Source: Lunularia cruciata
Lineage: Eukaryota; Streptophyta; Marchantiopsida; Lunulariales; Lunulariaceae
Length of the DNA stretch: 64,000 bases
Reading direction: 5' to 3'
Assembly (NCBI GenBank): GCA_948567375.1
Contig: OX419755.1
Coordinates: forward strand, 69,382,944 to 69,446,943
The notes under the pieces are model-generated. The model had not been told where the DNA came from, made no database searches, and was given only the letters and a program-made list of their open reading frames with translations. Made by a program: the position numbers and the translations under genes. Below are positions 20,301 to 32,100 of the stretch, piece after piece. Positions within the stretch are counted from its first letter, which is position 1; each line of letters starts with the position of its first letter.

Positions 20301-23100
20301 ATTTATAGTAAGTTGTAGGGAGGCTAACTCCCCTTGACAACTTTGTTGGGAATGCTCCTAGTTACTCTTGTTTGCCTTGAGGACTAAGAGTTCTACATGG
20401 AAGATTTTCAGCTCATCAGTCTCCTTTTAGACTTCTTAGAAGCTATAGATAATTCTTGCAATTTCTCTTGTGCCATCTTGGATTCCTCTTTGGTGTGGCT
20501 TGCATGGTCTTGTAGCAATTGGAGTTCCTCTTCTTTCTTCTTGTTCTCCAATTGAGCATGGGCCAATTGGTCATCCAGAATAGCCTTCTCACTCTACATA
20601 TTTGGAATTAGACTTCTACCTCTACCAACGTGGCTGTACCCTTGGTAGCTTCCATCTGCCACTTTTCTACCTTTTGGATCCACGTAAGTTTGGCTCCTTG
20701 GAACTTGCAGGAACTTCCTCATAGAAATTGTTCCCGTTCTTCTTGTAGCTGCGCAACCCTCTCTCAAGCCATCTGTCTGCACTTCAAGTATGATAGCATG
20801 GACACTAATCCTAGCTTCCATGCTTGGCATGAGCATTCTACCCACTCCTTAAAAGGCTCAGCACTTACTAGATTCTCCATAAGCCTATCAATTATTTGAT
20901 TACCCTAGCGTGTCTTGTTCTACGGATTCCTCCTCCTACAACCTCTATGTAATTGGCACAGGATGAGATATCATAGGCCATTCTTCATGGGGCCTTGGAA
21001 AATTTTCAAGGCCCAAGGCATGAGTGAGGTACTCACTTCCTCACAATTTTTGAACAGACCCGTAAGGGGTCTTGTTGTACCCTTTGGGGTTATGGGAGAG
21101 TCATCCTCAATATTGATGACTTCTACTTTTCGTTGTTGGGAAATGCTTCTCTTTGGAAGAGGTGGTTCAAGACTTTAGGCTTTCTAGGACTCTAAGCTCT
21201 TTCAAAGGAACTATTCTTCTTTTTGGTAAAGCAATCCTAACTTCCTCTGCATCATCCAAGGAAAACCAAATTCTCACCTTTAGTTTATTTTTCTCCTGGG
21301 CTGGTGATGTTGCCCAGCCCTTTTTAGGGTTGGCCACTCTCTTCTTATCACTACAAAAAGTCTCTTCTTCTACGTGATTGCTAAGTTCCCACTATTCCTC
21401 ATCTTGCACCATAGTGATAAGGGCCATCTTTAGTTTCAGCAGGTTTGCTCATTCCCTAATGGTCCATTTTGTGAAGTTGGCAAGTAGTAAGGCTATTGCA
21501 TGGAGACTCATGTCTTGTCTTCCAACCTATTTTACCATCTCTTGGTAAATATAGGTAATTGCAAGCAACACTTTTTTAGTAAGGTTCTCCTGCATTTGAA
21601 TGGCTCTTGGGGCCAAATGTTTGAGAATCACTATCAGTACAAGTCCTATAAGGAAAGGCATTCCCTCTTTTGCCTTCTCTATGAGTACTACTTTCAAAAA
21701 ATTTGAACAACATTCCATACTTTGGTGAATATCACAAGAGCATAACTCAAAAAGGACACATTACCTAGCCCACCTATCAGTTAGTGAAAATTATTCATAG
21801 CATAGAAAAGAGGTGGATATGTGAATATAGCTATATAGAACCCATTTTTGTTCATGGTTCTCATAGGACTTTCCACAATATTGATAAATAGAAGCCCGGG
21901 TAAGTGTTCTAAGCTTAGAAAAAATTCCCTCCAAGCTAGGGAAATATCTTCCATCCTTGTCCTTTATGATAATAGATCTTGTCAAGTATCCTCTATGATG
22001 AGAATTTTTCATCATAGAGGATTTTCATCATGAAGTCACTTGGTGTGGGAACAAGTAGATGCATTACTTAGATTTTGTCTCCACTTGGATTTTGTCTATG
22101 ATTGCAAAGATTCTTTGGAGCTCTTCCTTTATTGGTAGAATGAACTTATGAGCTACAAAATTCCAAAGATTTCCACATTCTATATTCTTCCTTATTGTGG
22201 GATCTACATTGCTAAAGTCACATAAGTAGCCAAACTAAATATAGATTGGTGCCTCTTGTTTGGTGTTCTTTTGTGGTGCCATGTCATTCCTTTCTCTCAA
22301 GATTTCTCCTTCCCTTGCTAATAACCTCTCTCTAACTTGCTTTGGGTTATCATAGCTCTTTAATTCCTCAAAAATTCATTTTTAAATCCTTTCAAGGAGG
22401 TTGGTTGGACGTACTCTGTCCTCACAATGATTGTTGGATGTGAATATCAGTTCTTAAGTATGGGTAGCAACAATTTCTTGTCTCATTTGGCCCAACCGGC
22501 CTAAGAGAGCTCCTTCTATCACTCTTAAAGCAAGTTCTTGCTCACATTGCATGTATTTCTAGATTCCTCCTTTGACAACTTTGTTCTTGTAGTTGATTTT
22601 TTGGTCTCCTTTCCTATAGTAACTTTTCTCAAAAATTTGAGTTCTTATGTTCCGGCTTGTGCAAGGATCAAGATTTTCACAACTCAAGATTTGTGAATAA
22701 TAGAATGGTGGTAACTTGAGTTCCCTTGGTGGTTTTGTTGGGTTAGGTCCTTGTCAAACATCATAACTTTCCAAACCAATCAAAATTTTCACACAAAACA
22801 TGTTGTCTCTCAACAGGATATGAAAGGTCATATCTACTTTGGATTGTTTTACATTAGCATTTAAAGCATCATGCATGTGGGACTAACTTTTCCTTGAATG
22901 AATCTAGTTACAATCTTAATGTCATCATTTCTTGGAATTATCACTATCATTGTGACTTGCGGTATAATGAAAGCTCCCATTGAAGCTTTTGGGGTGTGCT
23001 CATCATGTCTACTTCTTGTATCCCTATATTTGAGGTTTAGGACAAGAATTTTGGGAATGGGTAGGTACTTCATTTAAGAGTTTAGGAAGGCATCTATATC
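17365..23100 (-). pseudogene. Element B downstream region after integrase, coiled-coil coding relic
   Basis: This is about 5.7 kb of decayed - strand coding-like sequence following the integrase of B. A coiled-coil part is visible at about 20200-20600 (for example QLENKKKEEELQLLQDHASH), followed by an acidic linker at about 19970-20130. Other fragments such as YPQWKIRVRSLVLPTAIHED near 18090-18180 look like globular protein. Some plant lineages of Ty3/gypsy (Athila, Tat/Ogre) carry an extra reading frame at this position. I cannot assign it to any of these, and no signal peptide or membrane segment stands out. It is broken very many times. Confidence 0.4.
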
Positions 23101-23199
23101 TTGGGAAGGAGTTTTCACATAACCATGATTTCCTAGTCTTAACTTCAATAGAAATGGGAGAAGAGTGGCTCTCCCATGGGATTCTTTCTTCCAAAGACC

Positions 23200-25470
23200 C
23201 CATAGAGTAATGTAATGGGGATTATAGGGCCTACAATGATCTGTTGGTATAGGTATCTAGTACTTCTACATCTAATATCTCCAACTAAACTGATCCATTG
23301 TTGAACACTTCTTGTATCCTATATGGGACTAGCCAATTTTCAGCAGATTTGCTAAGGAATTGGCCGACCCAACCATTAAATTTAAGAACCAGATGTTTCA
23401 GGTAAAGTGGTACTTCCTTTTTCTTGTTGTCAAAATAGGTCTTCCATTTGGCCTAGGTGGTATATTATGTATACAAGGTCTACAAACACTTTTCACTCAA
23501 ATTATGGAGTGCCAAGACTTGTTCCTCCATGGTTTCTCCCTCTTGAAATTGAGATATCTTGGTCAAGGTATGGGTAAGGATGCAAAGGGAAGGAATGAGA
23601 AATTCTATTGATAGAATTGCTTCTTGCTTGTAAAAAAGCTAGAAGGGAGTGTGTCCCATAATGAGTTTGACGATGGTGCAATGCTCCATAATGCACTTGG
23701 TAATTTTTTGTTCTCAATCAATGGGGTTGTAAAATATGGAGTTTAGTGACAAAGTAGTAGGACTAACAAAGTAACAAATAAGAAAAATTAGCCTAGAATA
23801 TTCCAGAAGTATCTAGGAAGCTTCTTGGGAAGCTTCCTAGCTAGCTTAGCTTGCGCCCAAAGTAGGTAACTTCTAAAAGCTTTCAACTAGCTTAGCTTGC
23901 ATGCCAAGTAAGCGGCTTCTAGAAGGAAGCTTCTTGAGAAGCTTCCTAATTAACTTGGCTTGCACTCCAAGAAAGTGGCTCAAGGAACCTTCTTGAGAAG
24001 CTTCTCAAGAGCCTTGTATGCTTTTTCTAAATACAAGATCCAAAGCTTATGCTAGCCATTAAGAGTTTTCACTCATTCAAGTGTCCCAATGTGACTTTCC
24101 ATTCTCTTATTTCTCTCCTCAGTCTTGGTCTTTTACAGGGGTTAAGAGTAACCATTTTTTTAGGATGGTAAGCAAGATACCATTTATACATTCTACTTGG
24201 CTATTTGCTTTGGCATGACATGGGGTAGACCATATGTTGGATCTTGTATGGATTTGTTAGATCCCTTACTTTCTCATTGATGAAGTGAGGCATTATCTAT
24301 TACAATAAACATTGGAACACCAAATTGGGATATAATGTTTCTATACAAAAATTGAACAGCAATAACTACCAGGTTATAATGAAGGATTGGGCTTTTCCCA
24401 CTTAGTGATGTAGTCTATTGCTACAATGATGTAATGGTGGTGGGTTTGTTACATTGCGAGATTGATGGGTCCTACAAAGTCAAGTCCTCATTGCTAGTAT
24501 GGTAGTGTTGCTAATACCAAATGATGCATTGGCAAGCATCACACATGTAGGTTGTTGATGCATTGGCAAGCATCACACATAAAAGCATATTAATTTGCAT
24601 CCTAGGTGATTAAGGGCCACCAATAGCCTTTCAAGTAGATTTTGTAGGAAGTTAGCTTACCTAACTCATCAAAGAGGTATGCTTTGAGTACTACAAGGAT
24701 TTCTTCTAGGCCAATGAAACATCACAGTACTCGGTCCACACCAAGTTGGTGAAGGTCACCATGGATGATTGTCAAGGGAAGGGTGGACATTTGAAAGCTC
24801 TTATAATGGTTGAATGGCAGATCAGATGGCACCTTGTAGACAAGTAATATATGATTTGATCCATCCATGTGGGTTGAGTAGTAACTTGATCCCTCACATA
24901 GAAGAGATAAAAATCCATGGGATCTATAATAAGAGAGTTTGTCATTGGAGATCTAGGAATGCAACAAAGGAAGTCCACGTTATCATGGGACTTGTAGAGG
25001 CAATACTCAATTGAAAAGCAAAATTTGTGTAGAAGTAGCATCTAATGTGCTAAATGCCCTAAATGATAGGGCTTATTGATGAGGTACTTAAGGGCTTTGT
25101 GATCTATATGGAATACAAAATTGTTGCCTATTAGGAAATGTTGGAACTTCTACATACTAAAAATCATGCCAAGGCATTCCCATTCAATGGAGAGTAGTTT
25201 TGCTATGTGGAACTAAGTTGGCGGCGAGCATAATAGATGGGATGTTCCCATTGTTGGTTGTTGTATTGGGCAAGGACAACACCCATTGCTATGTTGGACA
25301 TATCCACAAAACAAGAAAGGTAATTTCCTGAATTGGTGCAGCCAGAATAGGAGCCATAGCTACTCTACTTTCCAAGGTCTCAAAAGCCTTAGTACATTGA
25401 GCTATCCACAAGAAATCCATCATGGAATTTAGTAGTGCGGTCAACTTAGATGCTATCTTAGTATACATAT
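23200..25470 (-). pseudogene. Element B integrase and RNase H relic
   Basis: On the - strand, RNase H-like sequence occupies about 25041-25470 and the integrase follows to the left. Integrase landmarks are a YWWP zinc-domain signature near 24615 with a paired Cys segment beside it, and a core segment near 24460-24500 at the expected WGLDFVGP position. A C-terminal block at about 23250-23400 reads SKSAENWLVPYRIQEVFNNG. A solo D LTR interrupts it at 23728-24137. It is heavily decayed; the assignment rests on the order and these blocks. Confidence 0.6.
23728..24137 (+). repeat. Solo LTR of family D
   Basis: It is 410 bp long, begins TGTAAAATATGGAG and ends CTTGGTCTTTTACA, matching the D LTRs at 39171 and 51602. 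It is flanked by the perfect 5-bp repeat GGGGT (23723-23727 and 24138-24142). No internal D sequence is next to it, so it is a solo LTR left by recombination. It carries several GAAGCTTC and TTCTAGAAG modules. Confidence 0.92.
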
Positions 25471-25474
25471 GGAC

Positions 25475-26153
25475 TGTAACACCCATTTGTGCATGTGTGT
25501 GGTATTGTGATATTTAGCTTGGTATTACAAGTACTTAAGAGATATTATTTATATAGAGATAAAGGATGGTTCTATATTAGTCATGGTTAGCTAAAGTTAG
25601 TCATAGCTAAGATAGATGGGACCTTACTTTAGAGGAAGTAGAAAAGATGAGCACCACTATTTTGGATTTTAGTGTGTTGACTTGGTATTATTCCTAGGTG
25701 TTTGGCTTTGGGGAAAGAGTTGAGAACTCTTGGGCCCGCAAGCCTTTTTGTTTTGGATTCTTCTTTAGTCCAAGGATAGCCCATGTGAAGGAATCCTTGC
25801 TTTAGTGGTTGGGTCAAGATAAGGGGAATATGCCCATGTGAATGGATATTCCTTTCTACTTTTTGACTTTACTTGACTTTTAGTCTAGTAACTTGAGTTA
25901 CTACGGTAATTAGTAACTTTGGTACGTAACTATTTCACAAGTATATAAACAAGGAGTGAGGAGGTACTCATCATCCTTTCATTTGCAACTATCTCTCTCT
26001 CATTGAGTTCTCTAGTGAGCAATGTCTTGAGTCTTGGAGTGTTAGCCTTGGAGGAGTATGATGGAGTTGGGGTTCCTTGCCTTCTTAGTCCATGGTGCGC
26101 TACCATAATAGCCATCAGAGGTTCATCCTGAGTGAGAGACAGGCCGGCTCACA
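25475..26153 (+). repeat. C2 5' LTR
   Basis: It is a 679-bp terminal repeat from TGTAACACCC to GGCTCACA, identical to 32615-33293. It is preceded by GGAC at 25471-25474. Confidence 0.97.
25942..25949 (+). promoter_or_regulatory. TATA box in C2 5' LTR
   Basis: TATATAAA lies about 470 bp into the LTR, followed by an AC-rich and TC-rich stretch where transcripts of such elements usually start. The same box is present in every complete family-C LTR of the window. Confidence 0.6.
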
Positions 26154-26157
26154 TTTT

Positions 26158-26175
26158 TGGTTCCGTTACCGGGAC
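26158..26175 (+). promoter_or_regulatory. C2 primer binding site, tRNA-Glu type
   Basis: TGGTTCCGTTACCGGGAC begins four bases after the 5' LTR. It matches the site of C1 at 17 of 18 positions and the complement of the 3' end of tRNA-Glu as I recall it. Confidence 0.7.
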
Positions 26176-26194
26176 CTCTCTAGAAGGCAAGATA

Positions 26195-26365
26195 ATGTTC
26201 CGCGTCCAATTCTACATTAGGCAGAAGGAGGCTATGAGAGCTCACTTGGAGAGAACATTAGGAGAGGAGAGGGCTGAACTTATGTTAGAGAACCAAGATC
26301 CATTTGTATACCATGTAGTTCATTATGATGTCTTTGAGGTGATTTTGTACATCTTGTACACATGA
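26195..26365 (+). CDS. C2 leader reading frame
   Basis: This is a short frame right after the primer site, starting MFRVQFYIRQKEAMRAHLER and ending at VILYILYT. The start is the first Met after the primer site; an upstream Met in the same frame lies in the LTR. The same frame is conserved in C1, and a similar pattern is found in the leader of E (45571-45792) and D (39599-39802). No known domain is recognised. Confidence 0.45.
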   Translation: MFRVQFYIRQKEAMRAHLERTLGEERAELMLENQDPFVYHVVHYDVFEVILYILYT

Positions 26366-26989
26366 GAGGAATTGGAGAGATTGTGTGAGGTGGATTGCAG
26401 ATTTTGGGGATTAAGGTGATTTTGGGCAAAATCTCAAGTTTGAGATCTGGACTTGAGATTTCTACACATGATAGCTTTGGTTATCTTTCAGTTAGCACAC
26501 TTGAAATTATTGAGAGAGCTTCTATGCGCACTGGGCTAGAATTTTTGAAAGTTGATAGGGTAAAGTGCTCCCGCAACTGCATGCTCTCTGGAAAATTGTA
26601 CAGAGTCTGCAATTTCTTCAATTTTTAGTGAATTGTCCTGAAAATTTCCAAGAAAATTCAGTGCATTGTATCCTACCTGGTGCCACAAAAATTAGAGAGA
26701 GATCATTTTTGCGCAGTACGTTATGAGTTTTTGAAGTGAGGGGGGTGGTTTTCAGACCAAATCTGAAATATGGGTGCTGAATAGAAAGGTGTCTAGGCCA
26801 AATGGCTCGATGAAAAGATCTAAAATTTTGCAGGGAGGGACGCCCTAGAGTTGTGATCAAGTGTGGAAAATTTCAGAGGACTGTGATATATTCGTTGGGA
26901 GATTTGAGTGACATTGTGAGGAAGGGTCAATTCTGCAGAGTGGAGATCTCATGCATGAGAAGTTTGAGATCGACAAAAAGCATGTTTGA
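26366..26989 (+). other. C2 leader, non-coding or undetermined
   Basis: Sequence between the leader frame and the CCHC frame is conserved in C1 (- strand) and C3. One 77-codon frame (26395-26628) is shared by all three copies, but the conservation is at the DNA level because the copies are young, so coding is not shown. Packaging signals normally lie in this part of the leader. Confidence 0.4.
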
Positions 26990-27487
26990 GTGTTTAGATT
27001 CATCTTTGGGAACATGGAGGGTCATCAAGAGTGGAAATTGAGATTATGCAAGGTTCCCCAAGGGTTTGAGGTGATTGTAGGGGTGGATTTGAGGAAAAGA
27101 GAGTTTACAATAGAATTTGAAGAGAGTGTTGAGAGGATCCAAAAACCTACACCACTTGGAGGAAAGAGTGAGTCTAAGTGCTTTCTATGTGGAGAGAAGG
27201 GACATAAGGCAAGTTCATGTCCATTGACCTTTGAGAGCAAGAGATTGAGGGAAAGGAGAGGCTTACTTGACTTGGGTTTGCATGTTGGACCTTCTTCACC
27301 AAGATTGGGAGGGAGAAGATCTAAGACCAAGGAGTTGTGTGAGGTTTGTGGAGTTGAAGGACTTCCAAAGGGACATGAGTGTAGTGGAGTAAAAGCACTT
27401 TTGGAAACTTTGGTGAAGGATCTTGGAGAGAGTCTTAGTACAGCTACAGAAATACTACCACCTTCATCAGCTAGTTCTCAAGATTAG
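26990..27487 (+). CDS. C2 extra zinc-knuckle protein upstream of gag
   Basis: This is a 165-residue frame. A CCHC knuckle, CFLCGEKGHKASSC, spans residues 64-77 (Cys64, Cys67, His72, Cys77). A second cluster, CEVCGVEGLPKGHEC, spans residues 117-131. The middle is Lys/Arg-rich (RLRERRGLL) and the C-terminus is Ser-rich. It lies about 230 bp before gag on the same strand. Gag has its own knuckle, so this is an additional protein. Plant LINE ORF1 and some host proteins carry similar CCHC motifs; whether it was captured from such a source is open. The frame may use a later Met. Confidence 0.6.
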   Translation: MFRFIFGNMEGHQEWKLRLCKVPQGFEVIVGVDLRKREFTIEFEESVERIQKPTPLGGKSESKCFLCGEKGHKASSCPLTFESKRLRERRGLLDLGLHVGPSSPRLGGRRSKTKELCEVCGVEGLPKGHECSGVKALLETLVKDLGESLSTATEILPPSSASSQD

Positions 27488-27721
27488 TGATGGAGATAAT
27501 CTTTCAACTTATGGATAAACTATCCATGAGAGTTAGATTAATATGCACTCTAGGATTTGATGTTGCTATAGAAATCTTGGAGCAACCTGAACCTTTTGTG
27601 TTCCCTAGAGTGGATTATTCTCAGATGGTGTTAGTCATGTATATACTCTATTAGTAATAGAGTGAGAGAAAAGAAAAGAGAAAAAAAAATTAAGAGAAAA
27701 GAAAGATAGTGAGGGGTTAAG

Positions 27722-29116
27722 ATGGGGAAACTTCCGGTTTTCTTTGGCAAGGATGGAGAAGATGTGGAGGCCTTTGTGAGAGACTTCAAGAGAGCTTGCA
27801 TAGGAAACAATGAGAGGAGGAAGAATGAGTGGGCCTCATTATTACCAGATTTCTTTGAGGATGCAGCACTTACATGGTATGAGTCAGAATACCAAAAGAG
27901 AGAGAGGAGAGAGGGGGAAGAGGAGTCTTGGGAGACTTTGACTTCAGCACTCATTGAGAACTTTCTTCCTGATGAGAGTTATGAGAGATTGATGAGTGAG
28001 GTTACATTTCTCAAGCAAGGAGATGGAGAGAAAGTGAGGGTCTATGTGGAAAGAGTGGAAAAGTTGGAGTCCAGATTTCGCATAGTGTTGAGGAAGAGTG
28101 GGGATGATGTGGAGACTACAATGATTGGCATAGGTGCCATGCTCACCAAGAATTTTGTGGGAGGATTGAGACCACAAATTAGAAGCAAGGTGAGATATGA
28201 GAAACCTTCTTCCAAGGTTGAAGCTATCAAGATCGCAATTCATATGGAGGAGAGTTTGGAAGGGGATGAGAGTGATTTGGTGGTGAAGGAGGTTGTGCAT
28301 CCTCCTCAAGGCTACAAGTATGGTGGAACTTCTGATACTTTGGTGACAAGGGTTGCACCACAAGTAGTAGTTACTCCAATTCTTGCACCTCCACCAAAAG
28401 ATCCACTCCAAACCATCACAGAACAACTTGCGGATCTCAAGATCAATGTGGTGCAACTATGGGAGAAGAGAGAGGTGGATCAGAATGTAGGGAGAGGACC
28501 TAGGAGTTATGGAAACTATCCATATAGAAGAGGCCAACCAGCCAACAATTTCAATGATAGAAATTGTTTTGGTTGTGGAGGAAGAGGCCATATCCAAAGG
28601 AATTGCCCAAATTCCACTTACCATGGAGGAAGGGGTTATGAGGGAGCCAATAGAGGGAAAGAGGGAGGTAGTGAAACCCAAGTGGCTCCTAATCCCAACA
28701 AAGGTAAGGGGATAGCATCCATAGATGTGGTTGAGAGCAAGTATGAGAAGGGAGAGTGCTCAAACTCCAAGGGTCTTAATTTGGAGCTTTTGGCACAAGA
28801 GAAGAAGAGAGCTCGTTTTGCAGAGGATGTTCACTCTTCTCAAGGATTTATTTCAAGCAAGGATACTCCTATGTCTACTAGGAGCACTCGCACCTCAACA
28901 CCATCAACAACAAAGACTCCAAGGAAGAAGTTGGGGATGGAGGACTTCTTGATCTCAAAGCAACAATGGAACTACAATGTGTTGGAGGATGTTGGTAGTC
29001 ACAAGGCTAACATCACAGTGGGCCAATTAATTGCTTTGAACCCTACCTTGAGAAAGGAGCTTAGAGGTGGTTTGAGTTCTACAAGGAGCAAAAAGAAGAA
29101 GAAGGCAAAAGTTTGA
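27722..29116 (+). CDS. C2 gag
   Basis: This is the capsid and nucleocapsid polyprotein of the retrotransposon, 464 residues. The start MGKLPVFFGKDGEDVEAF leads into a retrotransposon gag core over about residues 1-180, with DFFEDAALTWYESEYQKRER and a following helix-rich part. A CCHC zinc knuckle, CFGCGGRGHIQRNC, lies near residue 281, after a Gly/Asn-rich stretch, and a Lys/Ser/Thr-rich tail follows. Pol begins a few bases downstream. Confidence 0.92.
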   Translation: MGKLPVFFGKDGEDVEAFVRDFKRACIGNNERRKNEWASLLPDFFEDAALTWYESEYQKRERREGEEESWETLTSALIENFLPDESYERLMSEVTFLKQGDGEKVRVYVERVEKLESRFRIVLRKSGDDVETTMIGIGAMLTKNFVGGLRPQIRSKVRYEKPSSKVEAIKIAIHMEESLEGDESDLVVKEVVHPPQGYKYGGTSDTLVTRVAPQVVVTPILAPPPKDPLQTITEQLADLKINVVQLWEKREVDQNVGRGPRSYGNYPYRRGQPANNFNDRNCFGCGGRGHIQRNCPNSTYHGGRGYEGANRGKEGGSETQVAPNPNKGKGIASIDVVESKYEKGECSNSKGLNLELLAQEKKRARFAEDVHSSQGFISSKDTPMSTRSTRTSTPSTTKTPRKKLGMEDFLISKQQWNYNVLEDVGSHKANITVGQLIALNPTLRKELRGGLSSTRSKKKKKAKV

Positions 29117-29122
29117 GTATCA

Positions 29123-32100
29123 ATGGGGGTGGTGGATGCCAAGCCAGCACCATGGGAGGCTTGTGAATATGCCTCCAAGATTGATGTGAGAGTGAATGGT
29201 CACAACATCAAGGATGCATTGGTTGATGGAGGATCAGCAGTGAATGCCATGTCAGAAAGGTTGATGAAGAAGTTGGGTATGATACCCTCAAGACCTTCAA
29301 CATTTGTGGTGAGCATGGCAAACAAGCAACAAGTTCGACCAGTAGGGGTGATGGATAAGGTGGTAGTTTCAGTTATGGGAGTTCAAAATCTCATGACTTT
29401 CCAAGTCTTGAAGGATTCAAGCTATGACTTACTTCTTGGGAGGCCATGGTTGAGAGCAGCACGCACAACTGATCGATGGCACAAAGGGTACTTGAGGATT
29501 GGGCCATCAAACCATAGAGTCACTGTTCCTGTGACTAACACCACCAACACTTCACATTCAGATACCCCATCTTCTAATTATTGGGAATCAGATTCTGAAG
29601 AAGGAGCTTCAGGTGTGGACACAAGCATGGAAGAGGAGACTTCCACGGAGGAAGATGAATCTGAATCTGATTCAGATGTGTATCCCTTGTGTGCTATGGA
29701 TTTTGCACCTAAGCCAGAGGTTTTGAAGGACCCAGATAAATCACCATTGACACTTGAGGAGGTAGAGAGAAGGTTATCTACCCTCAAGTATGGCCCAAAT
29801 GTTACCAAGGAGGAGAAGGTGAGATTTGAGGAGATTTTCCGCAAGTTCATCCATGTGTTTGCTTTTAGTTACAAGGATTTGAAGGAAGTCACCTTGGAGG
29901 AGCACAAGATAGAGGTGGAGTCACATGCAAGACCAATCCGCCAAAAGCAACGTCGCATTAGCCCACCAATATCTTTGGTTGTGAAGGAGGAGATTGATAA
30001 GCTCAAGGAGGCTGGATTTATCTTTGAGGTGGAGAATTCAGAATGGGTGTCTCCAATTGTCATTGTGAAGAAAAAGAATGGCAAGCTTCGGGTATGTGTG
30101 GATTACAAGAAGCTTAATGCTGTTACCAAGAAGGACTACTACCCATTGCCATTCATTGATGAGATCTTGGAGGAGGTTGCAGGTCATGAGAGGTACAGTT
30201 TTGGAGATGGTTATAGTGGATATAACCAAATAAAGATTGCACCAGAGCATCAACAACTCACCACATTCACCACACCTTGGGGAACTTACGCTTTCAAGGT
30301 CATGCCTTTTGGGCTTTGCAATGCTCCAGCCACATTCCAACGGTTCATGAACAAGGTATTTGAACCTTTCATTGGGAAATTTGTGAGAGATTTCATTGAT
30401 GACTTTTGTGTCTATGGGAGCAAGGAGGAGCACTTTGAGCACCTAATCAAAGTCTTGCAACGCTTGGATGAGGCAAATGCATCACTCAACCCAGAGAAGT
30501 GCATTTTTGGATGTGAAGAAGGTCTACTTTTGGGGCACATCATCTCCAAGGATGGAATAGCAGTTGATCCTGAGAAGGTGAGGAAAATCTCAGACCTTCC
30601 ATTCCCTTCAAGCTTGACAAAGTTACGCCAATTCTTGGGAATGGTTGGGTACTATAGGAGGTTCATCTTCTCATTTTCCAACAAGGCTTATGCATTGACC
30701 ATCTACATGAAGAAGGGTGTAGATTACATGGTGATTTTGGAAGACAAGGAGGCTCTCAAAGCTTTTGAGGAGCTCAAGCAATCCCTTGTTGTAGCTCCAA
30801 TTCTTGCTAAACCTGATTGGAGTAAGCCTTTCATCCTCTACACTGATGCTTCTAATGTAGCTATAGGATGCACTCTTAGTCAATTAGACCAAGATGGGCA
30901 TGATCATCCAATAGCTTATGCTAGTAGGCAGATGGTTTCAGCAGAGAAGAACTACTCTGTCACAGAGAGAGAAGGGTTGGCAGTGATCTTTGGTCTCAAG
31001 AAGTTTAGACACTACTTGATTGGAGGGAAAGCCACAATTGTCACGGATCACAAGGCTTTGAAGTACATCTTCAACAAGCCTAATGTTGAAGGGAGACTAG
31101 CAAGGTGGATGATACTCTTGTCTGAGTATGACTACACAATTGAGTATGACTACACAATTGAGGATAGGCCAGGAAAGAAACATGCAAATGCTGATTTGTT
31201 ATCTAGAGCCTATGATCATGATGGAGATGAGCCAGTAGATGATTCCTTCCCGGATGAGGAGCTCATGACAATCTCAGTCACTCAAGAGATTCCAATGGAG
31301 TACAAGGAGATTGTGGATTTTGTGACAAGAGGTAACTATCCAGAAGGGATGCATGCTAGGGAGAGGAAGGCCCTTGCAGCAAGATCTAGACCTTACACAA
31401 TGGTGGAGGATATTCTTTTTCACCAAGGAGCAGATGGTCTACTTCAAAGAGCAGTGGGTAAGGAAGAGTCTATCCTACTCATAAAGGAGTTTCATGAAGG
31501 TTTAGTATGTGGAGGACACTTTGCAGGAAAGGTGACTGCTTTCAAGATTCTAGATGCAGGTTACCATTGGAGAGGGATTTTCAAGGATTGTCTTGATTAT
31601 TGCAAAACTTGTCATGTTTGTCAAGCTTTTGCTAGAAAGTCTACATCCACTCCACCACTTAGATCAATTCCATTGCTAGGACCTTTTGAGAAGTGGGGAA
31701 TTGATTTTGTAGGACCTCTCAATAGAACCCCAAGGAACAATCGGTACATTGTGGTAGTTACTGATTACCTTACCAAGTGGGTTGAGGCTAGACCATTGAG
31801 GGACAAGAATGAAGATGAAGTGGGTAGATTTCTTTATGAACGCATTATCACTAGGTTTGGATGCCCTTTGGAGTTGGTTTCTGATAGAGGAGGAGAGTTT
31901 ACAGGAAGCATTACTACAGCCATGCTACGACATTTCTCTATCACACATAGAGTAACTACATCCTATGAGCCAAATTCCAATGGCTTGGCAGAGAGAACCA
32001 ATCAGACCTTGTGCATGATGTTGGCCAAAGATGCAGAAATGGAGGGGGCTAAACATCATTGGGACAAGAGGATTCATGCAGTTTTGTGGGAGTATAGGAC

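Noticed and set aside
17365-23100. An envelope gene downstream of integrase in B
   Set aside because: No signal peptide, membrane segment or envelope motif could be seen. Position alone is not enough.
25471-25474. GGAC as part of the family-C LTR rather than target sequence
   Set aside because: The bases are absent at the inner LTR borders of both C1 and C2, where TAAA (purine-tract side) and TTTT (primer side) occur instead.
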